Assembly (NCBI RefSeq): GCF_007856155.1
Contig: NZ_CP042266.1
Coordinates: 1,798,001 to 1,862,000 of the forward strand
DNA: 64,000 nucleotides
Direction of reading: 5' to 3'
Source of the DNA: Streptomyces qinzhouensis
GTDB taxonomy: Bacteria; Actinomycetota; Actinomycetes; Streptomycetales; Streptomycetaceae
The translations under genes were made by a program, and so were the position numbers. Under the pieces are notes generated by a model. The model saw nothing but the letters and a program-made list of their open reading frames with translations, did not search any database and was not told the DNA's origin. Below, piece after piece: positions 8,568-16,493 of the stretch (within the stretch, counting starts at the first letter, position 1; the number at the start of each line of letters is the position of its first letter).

Positions 8568-9647
8568 ATGGACGACGCACCCCGCACCCGCCCGCCCGTA
8601 CGCCGCAACCTGCTCGTGGTGACCGTCGCGATATCCCTGACCGCACTCGTCGCGGGCTGCGGGAAGGAACCCGCGCCCGGTGCCGTACCGGCGGGTTCCA
8701 CCCGGGTGACCTCCCCGAAGGCCGTCAACGAGCTGCAGACCGACTACGAGACCGTGATCCGGAACGTCCTGCCGTCGGTCGTCCAGATCGAGACCGGCGA
8801 CAGTCTGGGGTCCGGCGTCGTCTATGACAACAAGGGCCATCTGATCACGAACGCCCATGTCATCGACTCGGGACAGACCTTCCAGGTCACCATCGCCACC
8901 GGCGAGGAGCCGATTCCCGCGAAGCTGGTCTCCGCCTATCCGGAACAGGATCTGGCGGTCCTCCGGCTGGACCGGGTCCCCACCGGTCTGAAACCCGCGA
9001 ACTTCGGCGACAGCACCAAGGTGGAGGTCGGTCAGATCGTCCTCGCGATGGGCTCGCCGCTGGGGCTGTCGGGCAGTGTCACCCAGGGCATCGTCTCGGC
9101 CGTCGGCAGGACCGTGACCGAGAGTTCGTCCGGCGGCGGTACGGGCGCCACCATCGGCAACATGGTGCAGACCTCCGCCGCGATCAACCCCGGCAACAGC
9201 GGCGGCGCGCTGGTCAACCTGGACAGCGAGGTCATCGGCATCCCCACCCTCGCCGCGACCGATCCGGACCTCGGCAACAGCGCGGCGCCCGGTATCGGCT
9301 TCGCCATCCCCTCGTCCATGGTCAGAACCGTCGCCGACCAGATCATCGAGAACGGGCGGGTCACCGACTCGGGCCGGGCCGCGCTCGGCATCACGGCGCG
9401 GACCGTGCTCGACGACAACTACCAGCCCGCCGGAACCGCCGTCGTCGAGGTCGAGAAGGGCGGCCCGGCGGACCGGGCGGGACTGCGGCCGAACGACATC
9501 ATCACCAAGATCGGCTCGGCGCAGATCACCACCATCACCTCGCTGGCGGAGGCGCTGGCGTCCGAGAGCCCCGGTGACAAGGTGACCGTGGTCTATACGA
9601 GGGCCGGGGAGCGCGGAACCGCCCAGGTCACGCTCGGCGAGATCTGA
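8568..9647 (+). CDS. S1C (HtrA/DegP-like) serine protease, lipoprotein with PDZ domain
   Basis: A 359-residue trypsin-fold protease. The N-terminal basic region and hydrophobic segment end in the lipobox LVAGC (Cys31), so it is predicted to be lipid-anchored on the outside of the membrane. The catalytic triad is visible as H97 (NAHVID), D128 (EQDLAVLRL) and S211 (NPGNSGGAL). A C-terminal PDZ domain covers about 265-355 (ARTVLDDNYQPAGTAVVEV, GLRPNDIITKIG). Such enzymes degrade or refold damaged envelope proteins. The ATG at 8568 follows a purine-rich GGGGAG at spacing. It stands alone and convergent with the next small gene. Confidence 0.93.
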   Translation: MDDAPRTRPPVRRNLLVVTVAISLTALVAGCGKEPAPGAVPAGSTRVTSPKAVNELQTDYETVIRNVLPSVVQIETGDSLGSGVVYDNKGHLITNAHVIDSGQTFQVTIATGEEPIPAKLVSAYPEQDLAVLRLDRVPTGLKPANFGDSTKVEVGQIVLAMGSPLGLSGSVTQGIVSAVGRTVTESSSGGGTGATIGNMVQTSAAINPGNSGGALVNLDSEVIGIPTLAATDPDLGNSAAPGIGFAIPSSMVRTVADQIIENGRVTDSGRAALGITARTVLDDNYQPAGTAVVEVEKGGPADRAGLRPNDIITKIGSAQITTITSLAEALASESPGDKVTVVYTRAGERGTAQVTLGEI

Positions 9648-9677
9648 TCCCGTCCCGGCGCGCCCCCCGGGCCCCGG

Positions 9678-9884
9678 CTACTCGGGCGCGTCCAGGCTCA
9701 TCGGGCCGTAGATCACCGTCGCGTCCTCCCGCAGGACGACCTGATCGGCGCCCCCGGCCCGCAGTGCCTTCCAGTGCTCACCGAGCCATGATTCGGCGTC
9801 CCCCTGGGTGGTGAACTCCTCGGGTTCCACCGCGGGCGGGACCTGCTCGCCGTCGGACTTCTCGAACCGCCACGTCCATGCCAT
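9678..9884 (-). CDS. Small conserved-type hypothetical protein (68 aa)
   Basis: A compact acidic protein, MAWTWRFEKSDGEQVPPAV at the N-terminus and GPMSLDAPE at the end, with Trp-rich pattern (TWRF, ESWLGEHWKAL). It begins at the ATG at 9882-9884 with CCGGAGG ribosome-binding site 5 nt upstream, and it has Streptomyces-type codon use. No domain was recognised. It is convergent with the protease gene (30 nt apart) and divergent from cobU. Confidence 0.75.
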   Translation of the reverse strand: MAWTWRFEKSDGEQVPPAVEPEEFTTQGDAESWLGEHWKALRAGGADQVVLREDATVIYGPMSLDAPE

Positions 9885-9974
9885 GTCCGCCTCCGGAGGG
9901 CTGTAGGTGATCTCCGTCCTGCCCGCAGCGTATCCGGGCGCGCAACGGTGCCGGGGACACGGGAGGATCAAGGG

Positions 9975-11174
9975 GTGGAACTGACTCTGCTCGGCACCGG
10001 CGCCCCCGCCGGACTCCCGAGGTCCGACTGTCCGTGCGCGGTCTGCGCCCTCGCCCGGGGGCCGCGGGCCCGGGCCGCGACCGCGCTCCTGGTGGACGGG
10101 GCGCTGCTGCTCGACCTCACCCCGGGCGCGGCGCTCGCCGCGGCGCGCGCCGGGCACTCCCTGGTGGGGGTGCGCCAGGTACTGCTGACCCATCCGCACG
10201 ACGGACCGGCCGTCGATCTGCCGCCCGGGCTGCCGCCCGCCGGCCGGGTTCCGGACGGGCGGGTCCTGACGCTGATCAGCGGGCTCCGGGTACGGGCGGT
10301 GCCGATGGACGCGCCGGGGACGGGGTACGAGGTGACCTCGCCCGACGGCGACCGGCTGCTCTATCTGCCGCCGGGCGGCGCGCCCGCGGCCCCGGCCGAG
10401 GCGGCCCGTCCCTACGAGATGGTCCTCGCGGACGTCGTGGGGCGGCCGGACGCGATCGCCCGGCTCCGGGCGGTGGGCGCGATCGGGCCGACCACCGATG
10501 TCGTCGCCGTCCATCTCGACCACGATGTGCCCGGCGGGCCCGAACTGGACCGGCGGCTCGCGGCGGCGGGCGCCCGGGCCGTACCCGACGGGACCACCCT
10601 GCTGGTGGGCGAGTACCACGCGGTGCCCGACGTACCCCGGCGGACCCTGGTCACCGGGGGCGCGCGGTCCGGTAAGTCCCTGGAAGCGGAGCGGCGGCTG
10701 GAGGCCTTCCCCTCCGTGCTGTACGTGGCCACCGGCGGCACCCGGGGCGGTGATACGGAATGGGCCGAGCGGGTCCGGCTCCATCGCGAGCGCCGCCCTG
10801 GCTCCTGGCGTACCGAGGAGACCTGCGATCTGGTCCCCCTGCTGGCCGAGCCCGGGCCGCCGCTGCTGATCGACTGTCTGTCGCTCTGGCTCACCGACGC
10901 CATGGACCGGGTCGGGGCCTGGTCCGACTCCACCTGGCACGCCGGGGGCGAGCGGGCGCTGGGGGAACGGGTGGCGGAACTGGTCGGGGCGGTGCAGGGG
11001 ACGCCGCGGACGGTCGTCGCGGTGACGAACGAGGTGGGCTCGGGGGTGGTCCCGCCGACGGCCTCGGGCCGCCGCTTCCGTGATGAGCTGGGGCGGCTGA
11101 ACGCGGCGGTGGCGGCGGAGTGCGAGCATCTGCTGCTGGTGGTCGCCGGCCAGGCGGTGCCGCTGCGCGCTTGA
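9975..11174 (+). CDS. cobU: Fusion of a metallo-beta-lactamase-like domain to CobU (adenosylcobinamide kinase / guanylyltransferase)
   Basis: A 399-residue protein. The C-terminal half is CobU: P-loop GGARSGKS (228-235), the guanylylation region LHRERRPGSWRTEE with the conserved His, and DCLSLWLTD and VTNEVGSGVVP motifs. CobU phosphorylates adenosylcobinamide and transfers GMP to it, making AdoCbi-GDP. The N-terminal ~215 residues resemble a PhnP/MBL fold, starting ELTLLGTGAPAG with a DCPCAVC Cys pair. The HxHxDH metal motif is reduced to THPHDG, and a second acidic/His patch VHLDHD lies near 180. The GTG at 9975 follows GGGAGGA at 8-9 nt. The function of the N-terminal part is unknown. Confidence 0.9.
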   Translation: MELTLLGTGAPAGLPRSDCPCAVCALARGPRARAATALLVDGALLLDLTPGAALAAARAGHSLVGVRQVLLTHPHDGPAVDLPPGLPPAGRVPDGRVLTLISGLRVRAVPMDAPGTGYEVTSPDGDRLLYLPPGGAPAAPAEAARPYEMVLADVVGRPDAIARLRAVGAIGPTTDVVAVHLDHDVPGGPELDRRLAAAGARAVPDGTTLLVGEYHAVPDVPRRTLVTGGARSGKSLEAERRLEAFPSVLYVATGGTRGGDTEWAERVRLHRERRPGSWRTEETCDLVPLLAEPGPPLLIDCLSLWLTDAMDRVGAWSDSTWHAGGERALGERVAELVGAVQGTPRTVVAVTNEVGSGVVPPTASGRRFRDELGRLNAAVAAECEHLLLVVAGQAVPLRA

Positions 11175-11322
11175 CGCCTCCCGCTGCGGGGCCTCGCGCC
11201 GCCCGCGGCATGGCGCCTCGTGACTGCGAGCGCCGTGCCCACCGGGGCCGGGCCCCGTCGCGGAACCCGCGGGTTCGGCGAGCGCCGTGCCCCGGCGGGA
11301 CTGTTTCCGACCGCGGCCCGTC

Positions 11323-11356
11323 TGTGGCTTGTCGCGCAGTTCCCCGCGCCCCTAAA
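11323..11356. repeat. Dispersed CGCGCAGTTCC repeat, copy 1
   Basis: Contains GGCTTGTCGCGCAGTTCC followed by CCGCGCCCCT. The same core recurs at 23871-23903, in a variant at 23720-23741, and inverted at 23997-24020. From memory this is a very common intergenic sequence in Streptomyces genomes. Confidence 0.8.
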
Positions 11357-11535
11357 AGCACTGCCCTGCCCGACCTTGTCAGGGGGAGGGCCCGTGGCAA
11401 ACGGAGATCCTTGGGTGACTGGTCATGTCGAGTGACGTGGGAGGGGGGTGCAGGGTCGCCCCCGCAGGGGACCGGCGAAAAGGTGGGTTCGCCCATGCGC
11501 GGTGCATCGCCGGCCCCGAGGAGGTGAGCCCGGAG

Positions 11536-11770
11536 GCACCCGACCCACCCGCACCCGACAAGGACGGTGACCTACCCCCCGTCGCAACGGTAACCAACCG
11601 CCGAAACAACCCGCACCCCACAAGCGGGCACCCCACAGCGGGAGGCGGCCCGGCACCCGACCCACCCGCACCAGACAAGACCCCGCGCCTACCCCCCGTC
11701 GCAACCAAGACCAACCACCCAAGCAACCCGCACCCCGCAAGAACGGGCACCCGAACAAGCCCCGCCGGCG
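11536..11770. repeat. ~117-bp imperfect tandem duplication
   Basis: Unit 1 (11536-11652) and unit 2 (from 11653) both begin GCACCCGACCCACCCGCACC. Both then share CCTACCCCCCGTCGCAAC and an A-rich CAACCCGCACCCC stretch in the same order. The A/C-rich, G-poor top strand is unlike the surrounding genes. Confidence 0.75.
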
Positions 11771-11876
11771 ATTGAGGCGCAGGGGGAGCCGCACCCAACG
11801 GGCCGGGCCGCCCCCGGACCCCGGAACGGCGCACCCCCAGCGGGAGGCGACCCGGCCCCGCCGGCGATTGAGGCGC
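11759..11876. repeat. 22-bp direct repeat pair (CCGGCGATTGAGGCGC core)
   Basis: Two identical 22-bp copies lie at 11759-11780 and 11855-11876, each followed by a GGAG-rich stretch. The core CCGGCGATTGAGG is, from memory, widespread in Streptomyces intergenic DNA. Confidence 0.8.
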
Positions 11877-11941
11877 CGGAGGGACCCGCAGGCGACGGGG
11901 ACGCGCCCCACAGCGGGAGGCGTCCCGGTACTGTTCGGCGA

Positions 11942-13072
11942 ATGAGCAGGGTGAATCTCGATGACTACTCCGATCTGATCGGCCGCGCCGACGGCGCCTT
12001 GCGGCAGTCCGCCGAGGACCGCCGCGCCCGTCTCGCCGTCGCCCCCAAGGCCCTCGGGCGGCTCGACGAGCTCGGGGAGTGGCTGGTCGCCGCGCAGGGG
12101 ATGTCGCCGCCGAAGGTGATCGCGCGGCCGCGGGTGGTGCTGTTCGCCGGTGATCACGGGGTGGCCGGGCTCGATGTGTCGGGACGGCGCCCGGGTGAGG
12201 CGTACCAGCTGGTACGGGAAGTGCTGGAGGGGACGAGCCCGGTCGCGGTGCTGGCGCGCGGCGCGGGCGTGCCGGTGCGGGTCGTGGACGCGGGCCTGGA
12301 CTGCGATCCGGAGCTGCTGCCGGACGAGGTGGTACGGCACCGGGTGCGCCGGGGCAGCGGGCGCATCGACATCGAGGACGCGCTGACACCGGACGAGGTG
12401 GACGCGGCGGTGCGCCTCGGCGCGGCGATCGCGGACGAGGAGGCGGACTCCGGGACGGACCTGGTCGTCCTGGGTGATCTGAGCGTGGGCGGGACGACCC
12501 CGGCGGCGGTGCTGATCGCCGCGCTCTGCGGTACGGACGCTTCCGTGGTGACGGGCCGCGGCGGCGCGGGGATCGACGATCTGGCGTGGATGCGCAAGTG
12601 CGCGGCGATCCGGGACGCGCTGCGCCGGGCCCGCCCGGTGCTGGGTGACCAGCTGGACCTGCTGGCGGCGGTCGGCGGAGCCGATATCGCGGCGATGACC
12701 GGTTTCCTGTTGCAGTGTGCCGTACGCCGTACCCCGGTGATCCTCGACGGAGTCGTTTCCGCGGCGTGTGCGCTGGTGGGGCAGCGGGCCGCGTTCCGCG
12801 CGCCGGACTGGTGGCTGGCCGGTCAGCTCACGGGCGAGCCGGGGCAGGCGAAGGCGCTGGACCGGATGGCGCTCAACCCGGTGCTCGAGCAGGGCGTCAC
12901 TGTAGGCGGAGGAACCGGGGCATTGCTCGCACTCCCCCTCGTACAGGCGGCTTCCGCACTGCTGGCGGAGCTGCCGGAGCGGACGGAGCCGGGGTCCGGG
13001 GCCGAAGCGGCCCGGGACGAGGAGCCGGCGGCCGTACCGGACGGTGACGCGGTGGAGAGCGCGACGGACTGA
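11942..13072 (+). CDS. cobT: CobT-like nicotinate-nucleotide:dimethylbenzimidazole phosphoribosyltransferase
   Basis: A 376-residue cytoplasmic protein of the CobT family, which makes alpha-ribazole phosphate for the cobalamin lower loop. Family marks are PPKVIARPRVVLFAGDHGVAG (about 58-78), QLDLLAAVGGADIAAMTGF and LDGVVSAACALVG. Two active-site motifs differ from the enterobacterial enzyme: GEMGIGNTT is here GDLSVGGTT (D179), and the catalytic-Glu motif LGEGSG is VGGGTG (Gly323). The call therefore rests on fold-level similarity, not a complete active site. The ATG at 11942 begins MSRVNLDDYSDL. It lies between cobU and a DUF2156 gene, with cobS further on. Confidence 0.88.
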   Translation: MSRVNLDDYSDLIGRADGALRQSAEDRRARLAVAPKALGRLDELGEWLVAAQGMSPPKVIARPRVVLFAGDHGVAGLDVSGRRPGEAYQLVREVLEGTSPVAVLARGAGVPVRVVDAGLDCDPELLPDEVVRHRVRRGSGRIDIEDALTPDEVDAAVRLGAAIADEEADSGTDLVVLGDLSVGGTTPAAVLIAALCGTDASVVTGRGGAGIDDLAWMRKCAAIRDALRRARPVLGDQLDLLAAVGGADIAAMTGFLLQCAVRRTPVILDGVVSAACALVGQRAAFRAPDWWLAGQLTGEPGQAKALDRMALNPVLEQGVTVGGGTGALLALPLVQAASALLAELPERTEPGSGAEAARDEEPAAVPDGDAVESATD

Positions 13073-13078
13073 CGCGAC

Positions 13079-13119
13079 GGGTGCGGTCGGCGCCGCCGAT
13101 GGGGGCAACGACCGCACCC
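13079..13119 (+). terminator. Hairpin after cobT
   Basis: GGGTGCGGTCG pairs perfectly with CGACCGCACCC (11 bp) across a 19-nt loop, starting 7 nt after the cobT stop. Confidence 0.5.
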
Positions 13120-13160
13120 TGACCCACCATGTCCAGCGATGCCCCATATGATCGCTTTTC

Positions 13161-14927
13161 ATGGGAGAGGTCCGCTTGTCCAGCGATGCTCAGCGCCCCG
13201 TCACCACCGCCCGCGCCCGCCGGAGCTGGGCGTTCACCGTCTGGTATCTGCGCGCCGTCACCTTCGTCAATCTTCTGAGCGCCGTCTGGGTCTCCTTCGG
13301 CCAGGACATCCGCCGCCACAACATCGACGACTACTTCACCCCCTATCTGCTCACCGCCGGTTTCGCGTCGGGGGTGTTCACCCTCTTCCTCGCGATCACC
13401 ATGCGCCGCCGCAAACGGGCCGCGTGGATCCTCAATCTGGTGCTGGCGGGGCTGTTCCTGCTGCTGTTCGTGCTGGCGTTCGCCCAGGATCCGGCGATCA
13501 GGGCCCATGCCCAGAACTGGGTGTCGCTGGTCCTGACCGCCGCTTTCGTCGGCGCGCTGCTGCTGGGGCGGCGGGAGTTCTACGCGAAGGGTGACCGTTC
13601 CAACCCCAGGCTGGCCGCGGCGGTCGCGGCCGGCGGACTGCTGGTGACCTCGCTGCTGGCGGCCGCGCTGGTGACCGTCACCAACACCGCGCCGGGCTCG
13701 CCGTCCTTCCTGGAGCGATGGCGGTACGGCATGCTGCGGCTGGCCTCGCTGGCCGTGAAGGACCCGGATGTCCCGGCGATCCACACCCCCGGCTGGGTCG
13801 ATGTGACGATCAACGTGATGTCGACCCTGCTGCTCCTGGGCGTGCTGTACGCGGCCTTCCGTTCCCGCCGCGCGGTCGACCCGATCAGCGCCGACGACGA
13901 GGCGCGGCTGCGGGAGCTGCTGCGGCGCCACGGCGAGCGCGATTCGCTGGGCTATTTCGCGCTGCGCCGCGAGAAGAGCGTGGTGTGGTCGCCGACCGGC
14001 AAGGCGGCCGTCGCCTATCGGGTGGTCGGCGGGGTCTGTCTGGCCTCGGGGGATCCGATCGGCGATCCGGAGGCCTGGCCGGGGGCCATCACGCCCTGGC
14101 TGGCGCAGGCCCGGGAGCACGGCTGGATCCCCGCGGTGATGGGGGCGAGCGAGGAGGCCGGGACGATCTACGCCCGGCACGGTCTCGACGCGCTGGAGCT
14201 GGGCGACGAGGCGATCGTCGAGACCGCGGAGTTCACTCTGGAGGGCCGGGCGATGCGGACCGTGCGCCAGGCCTACAACCGGGTGCAGCGGGCCGGGTAC
14301 ACGGTGCGGATCCGCCGCCACGAGGAGATCCCGCCCGCCGAGCTGGACCTGCTGCTGCGGCGGGCCGACGACTGGCGCGACGGAGCCACCGAGCGCGGTT
14401 TCTCGATGGCGCTGGGCCGGCTCGGCGATCCCGGCGACGGCCGGTGCGTGATGCTGGAGTGCGCCGACGCGGACGGCGAGCTGCGGGCGGTGCTCAGCTT
14501 TGTGCCCTGGGGCCCCAGGGGGCTCTCGCTCGATCTGATGCGCCGTGACCGGGACTCCGACAACGGGCTGATGGAGTTCATGGTCATCGAACTGCTGGAG
14601 CGTTCCGGTGAGATCGGCGTGGTCCAGGTGTCGCTGAACTTCGCGATGTTCCGCTCGGTCTTCGAACGCGGGGCGCGGCTCGGCGCGGGCCCGGTGCTGC
14701 GGCTGTGGCGGTCGCTGCTGAGCTTCTTCTCCCGCTGGTGGCAGATCGAATCGCTGTACCGGGCCAACGCCAAGTACCGGCCCATCTGGGAGCCCCGCTT
14801 CCTGCTGTTCGAGAAGAGCGCCGATCTGCCGCGCATCGGGCTGGCGGCGGGCCGCGCCGAGGGCTTCCTGGAGGCCCCGGGGCTGCCGAAGTGGCTGCAC
14901 CGCAGGCATCTGGAGGGCCGGCGGTGA
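13161..14927 (+). CDS. DUF2156 / phosphatidylglycerol lysyltransferase-domain membrane protein
   Basis: A 588-residue polytopic membrane protein. About six N-terminal helices (22-240) are followed by the DUF2156 GNAT-like catalytic region, from DDEARLRELLRRHGERDSLGYFAL through AVAYRVVGGVCLASGDPIGD, RAMRTVRQAYNRVQRAGYTVRI and the C-terminal YRANAKYRPIWEPRFLLFE. Related proteins (MprF, LysX) use aminoacyl-tRNA to aminoacylate lipids; here there is no lysyl-tRNA synthetase domain. The ATG at 13161 lies 8 nt after a TATGAT -10-like box and could be leaderless. An in-frame TTG at 13176 instead has GGGAGAGG 5 nt upstream. The downstream membrane gene overlaps it. Confidence 0.85.
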   Translation: MGEVRLSSDAQRPVTTARARRSWAFTVWYLRAVTFVNLLSAVWVSFGQDIRRHNIDDYFTPYLLTAGFASGVFTLFLAITMRRRKRAAWILNLVLAGLFLLLFVLAFAQDPAIRAHAQNWVSLVLTAAFVGALLLGRREFYAKGDRSNPRLAAAVAAGGLLVTSLLAAALVTVTNTAPGSPSFLERWRYGMLRLASLAVKDPDVPAIHTPGWVDVTINVMSTLLLLGVLYAAFRSRRAVDPISADDEARLRELLRRHGERDSLGYFALRREKSVVWSPTGKAAVAYRVVGGVCLASGDPIGDPEAWPGAITPWLAQAREHGWIPAVMGASEEAGTIYARHGLDALELGDEAIVETAEFTLEGRAMRTVRQAYNRVQRAGYTVRIRRHEEIPPAELDLLLRRADDWRDGATERGFSMALGRLGDPGDGRCVMLECADADGELRAVLSFVPWGPRGLSLDLMRRDRDSDNGLMEFMVIELLERSGEIGVVQVSLNFAMFRSVFERGARLGAGPVLRLWRSLLSFFSRWWQIESLYRANAKYRPIWEPRFLLFEKSADLPRIGLAAGRAEGFLEAPGLPKWLHRRHLEGRR

Positions 14928-15712
14928 CGGCCCGGGACACCCCGCCGGACACCGCCGCGGGCCGGTCCCGCGCCCGGGTGCGGGCCGCGGTCGCCGGGTT
15001 CGCGCGGCGGGAGTGGGGGCCGCTGTACGGGGAGGTGCGCGGGGCGCTGGTGGAGCGGCGGTGGCGGGCGGTGCCGCTGACCCTCGTCGCGGTCGTTCTG
15101 ATCGCCGCCTTCCAGCTGGTGCAGAACCAGGAGTGGGGGTACGACGCGGTCCGCGCGACCGGCTTCGTGCGGGCCGCGGATCCGCTGTGGCTCGCCCTGC
15201 TCCGTACCCCCCTGTCGTTGTTCGTACCGGCGCTCGATCTGCCGGTGTGGGGTGCGCTGGCGCAGGTCCTGCTGGTGTTCGGGGTGGCCGAGATCTGTCT
15301 GGGCCGCCTCCGCACCCTGCTGGTCGCCTATGTCTGCACGCTGGCGGGGACGCTGTACGCGCGGCTGGGGATCGCGGTCGGCCCGGGCGGGCCGCTGGGG
15401 CTGCCGGAGGCCGACGCCCGGATCGTGGACACCGGCCCGTCGGCGGCGGTCGTGGGGCTCGCGGTGGTGGTGTGTCTCCAGCAGCGGGCGTGGTTCACGG
15501 GCGCTGCGGTGGTGGTGGCCATGGCCGTCGAGGTGGTGGTGAAGCCGAATCTGGCGGGCAAGGAGCATCTGGCGGCGATCGCGGCGGCCCTGGTGCTGTA
15601 CGCGGCCGCCGCGGCCGTCCGCCGCCGGTGGGGTCAGTCGCCGCGCGGCCCCGGGGGCCGGGGCGGGGTGCGGGACGGGAGCCGGTCGGGCGCCCCGGCG
15701 ATCAGATCCTGA
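14924..15712 (+). CDS. Rhomboid-like polytopic membrane protein
   Basis: A 262-residue hydrophobic protein with a basic cytoplasmic N-terminus (ARVRAAVAGFARREWG) and about six membrane helices, among them PLTLVAVVLIAAFQLV, LPVWGALAQVLLVFGVAEICLG, AVVGLAVVVCLQQ and HLAAIAAALVLYAAAAAV. The layout resembles rhomboid-like proteins, but no GxSG nucleophile motif is seen, so protease activity is not claimed. GTG at 14924 overlaps the preceding stop by 3 nt (GTGA), so the two are coupled. Its last 79 bp overlap the convergent gene on the other strand. Confidence 0.7.
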   Translation: MTARDTPPDTAAGRSRARVRAAVAGFARREWGPLYGEVRGALVERRWRAVPLTLVAVVLIAAFQLVQNQEWGYDAVRATGFVRAADPLWLALLRTPLSLFVPALDLPVWGALAQVLLVFGVAEICLGRLRTLLVAYVCTLAGTLYARLGIAVGPGGPLGLPEADARIVDTGPSAAVVGLAVVVCLQQRAWFTGAAVVVAMAVEVVVKPNLAGKEHLAAIAAALVLYAAAAAVRRRWGQSPRGPGGRGGVRDGSRSGAPAIRS

Positions 15713-16422
15713 AACCGGCGGCGAGGGCCGTCCCAGCGGCGGTCGTGGCGGTACGCGCGCAGCCGGGCGCGGGCCCGGGCCCGGTGCCGGTTGCGGTAGC
15801 ACCTGCGGGCCCACGGAGAGCCGGGCCGGGCCAGCCGTACCGCCGCGAAGATCGCCACGAGGGGCACCAGAACACCGATCAGGGCCGTGATCGGCTTGCC
15901 CTTGAGGAAGGCGACGAAGACCAGGACGAGATTGAGCAGCAGGGTGACGGCCAGGGTGGCCCGGTCCTGCCGTTCGTCCGCGCTGAGCGTGTCCACACCG
16001 AGGGGTGAGAAGCCGCCGAGGACCAGCAGGGCGAGTGCGGTGGCGAGGACGACGACCTCGACACTGCGCCGCCCTTCCTCGGTCCAGTAGACGTCGTCGA
16101 GATGGACGATCAGCGCGAACTCGTCGAGCACCAGCCCGGCGCCGATGCCGAAGACGACCGCGAAGACGGCGGCGGCCCAGCCGTGGCGTCCGCTGCCGAC
16201 CGCGCCGAACCCGCCCACGACGGTGAGGATCACGCCCGGGACGACATGGTGGATATGGAGCCCGCCCGGGGTGATGTTGCGGAACGGACCGCGGCCCGCC
16301 CGGATCAGCCGGGTCACGGTCCGGGTGATCAGGAAGGTGAGGACGAAGGCGGCGAGCGCGAGCAGCATCGGCAGTTTGCCCGGCTCGGTGATGTTGTCGT
16401 GGAACCACTGCCCCATAAACAC
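15634..16422 (-). CDS. Hypothetical polytopic membrane protein
   Basis: A protein of about 262 residues with five to six membrane helices (LPMLLALAAFVLTFLITRTV, IHHVVPGVILTVVGGFGAVG, AAVFAVVFGIGAGLVLDEFAL, VVLATALALLVLGGF, LLLNLVLVFVAFLKG) and a very basic C-terminal tail (RCYRNRHRARARARLR). The motifs GGLHIHH and DEFALIVHLDDVYW carry conserved-looking His/Asp/Glu residues. No function is assigned. GTG at 16420-16422 has GGGAGAGG 6 nt upstream; an ATG two codons later is the alternative. Its 3' end overlaps the convergent membrane gene. Confidence 0.75.
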   Translation of the reverse strand: MFMGQWFHDNITEPGKLPMLLALAAFVLTFLITRTVTRLIRAGRGPFRNITPGGLHIHHVVPGVILTVVGGFGAVGSGRHGWAAAVFAVVFGIGAGLVLDEFALIVHLDDVYWTEEGRRSVEVVVLATALALLVLGGFSPLGVDTLSADERQDRATLAVTLLLNLVLVFVAFLKGKPITALIGVLVPLVAIFAAVRLARPGSPWARRCYRNRHRARARARLRAYRHDRRWDGPRRRFQDLIAGAPDRLPSRTPPRPPGPRGD

Positions 16423-16481
16423 CGCACGCCTCTCCCGTTTCCCAGCATTTATCTCCTTTCCGGGCAATCTAGACCGTGGGC

Positions 16482-16487
16482 TACCCT
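16482..16487 (+). promoter_or_regulatory. -10 box (TACCCT) of a leaderless promoter for cobS
   Basis: TACCCT is followed after 6 nt by the GTG at 16494, with no ribosome-binding site. This decides the cobS start over the GTG at 16476, which lies upstream of the box. Confidence 0.6.
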
Positions 16488-16493
16488 TCGCCG

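Larger units (their letters stand above)
11175..11941. other. 767-bp repeat-rich gap between cobU and cobT
   Basis: No gene is supported, although long open frames exist because of the GC content. The stretch contains a dispersed repeat (11323-11356), a ~117-bp imperfect tandem duplication (11536-11770), two copies of a 22-bp unit and three copies of CAGCGGGAGGCG. No B12 riboswitch signature was seen. Confidence 0.7.
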
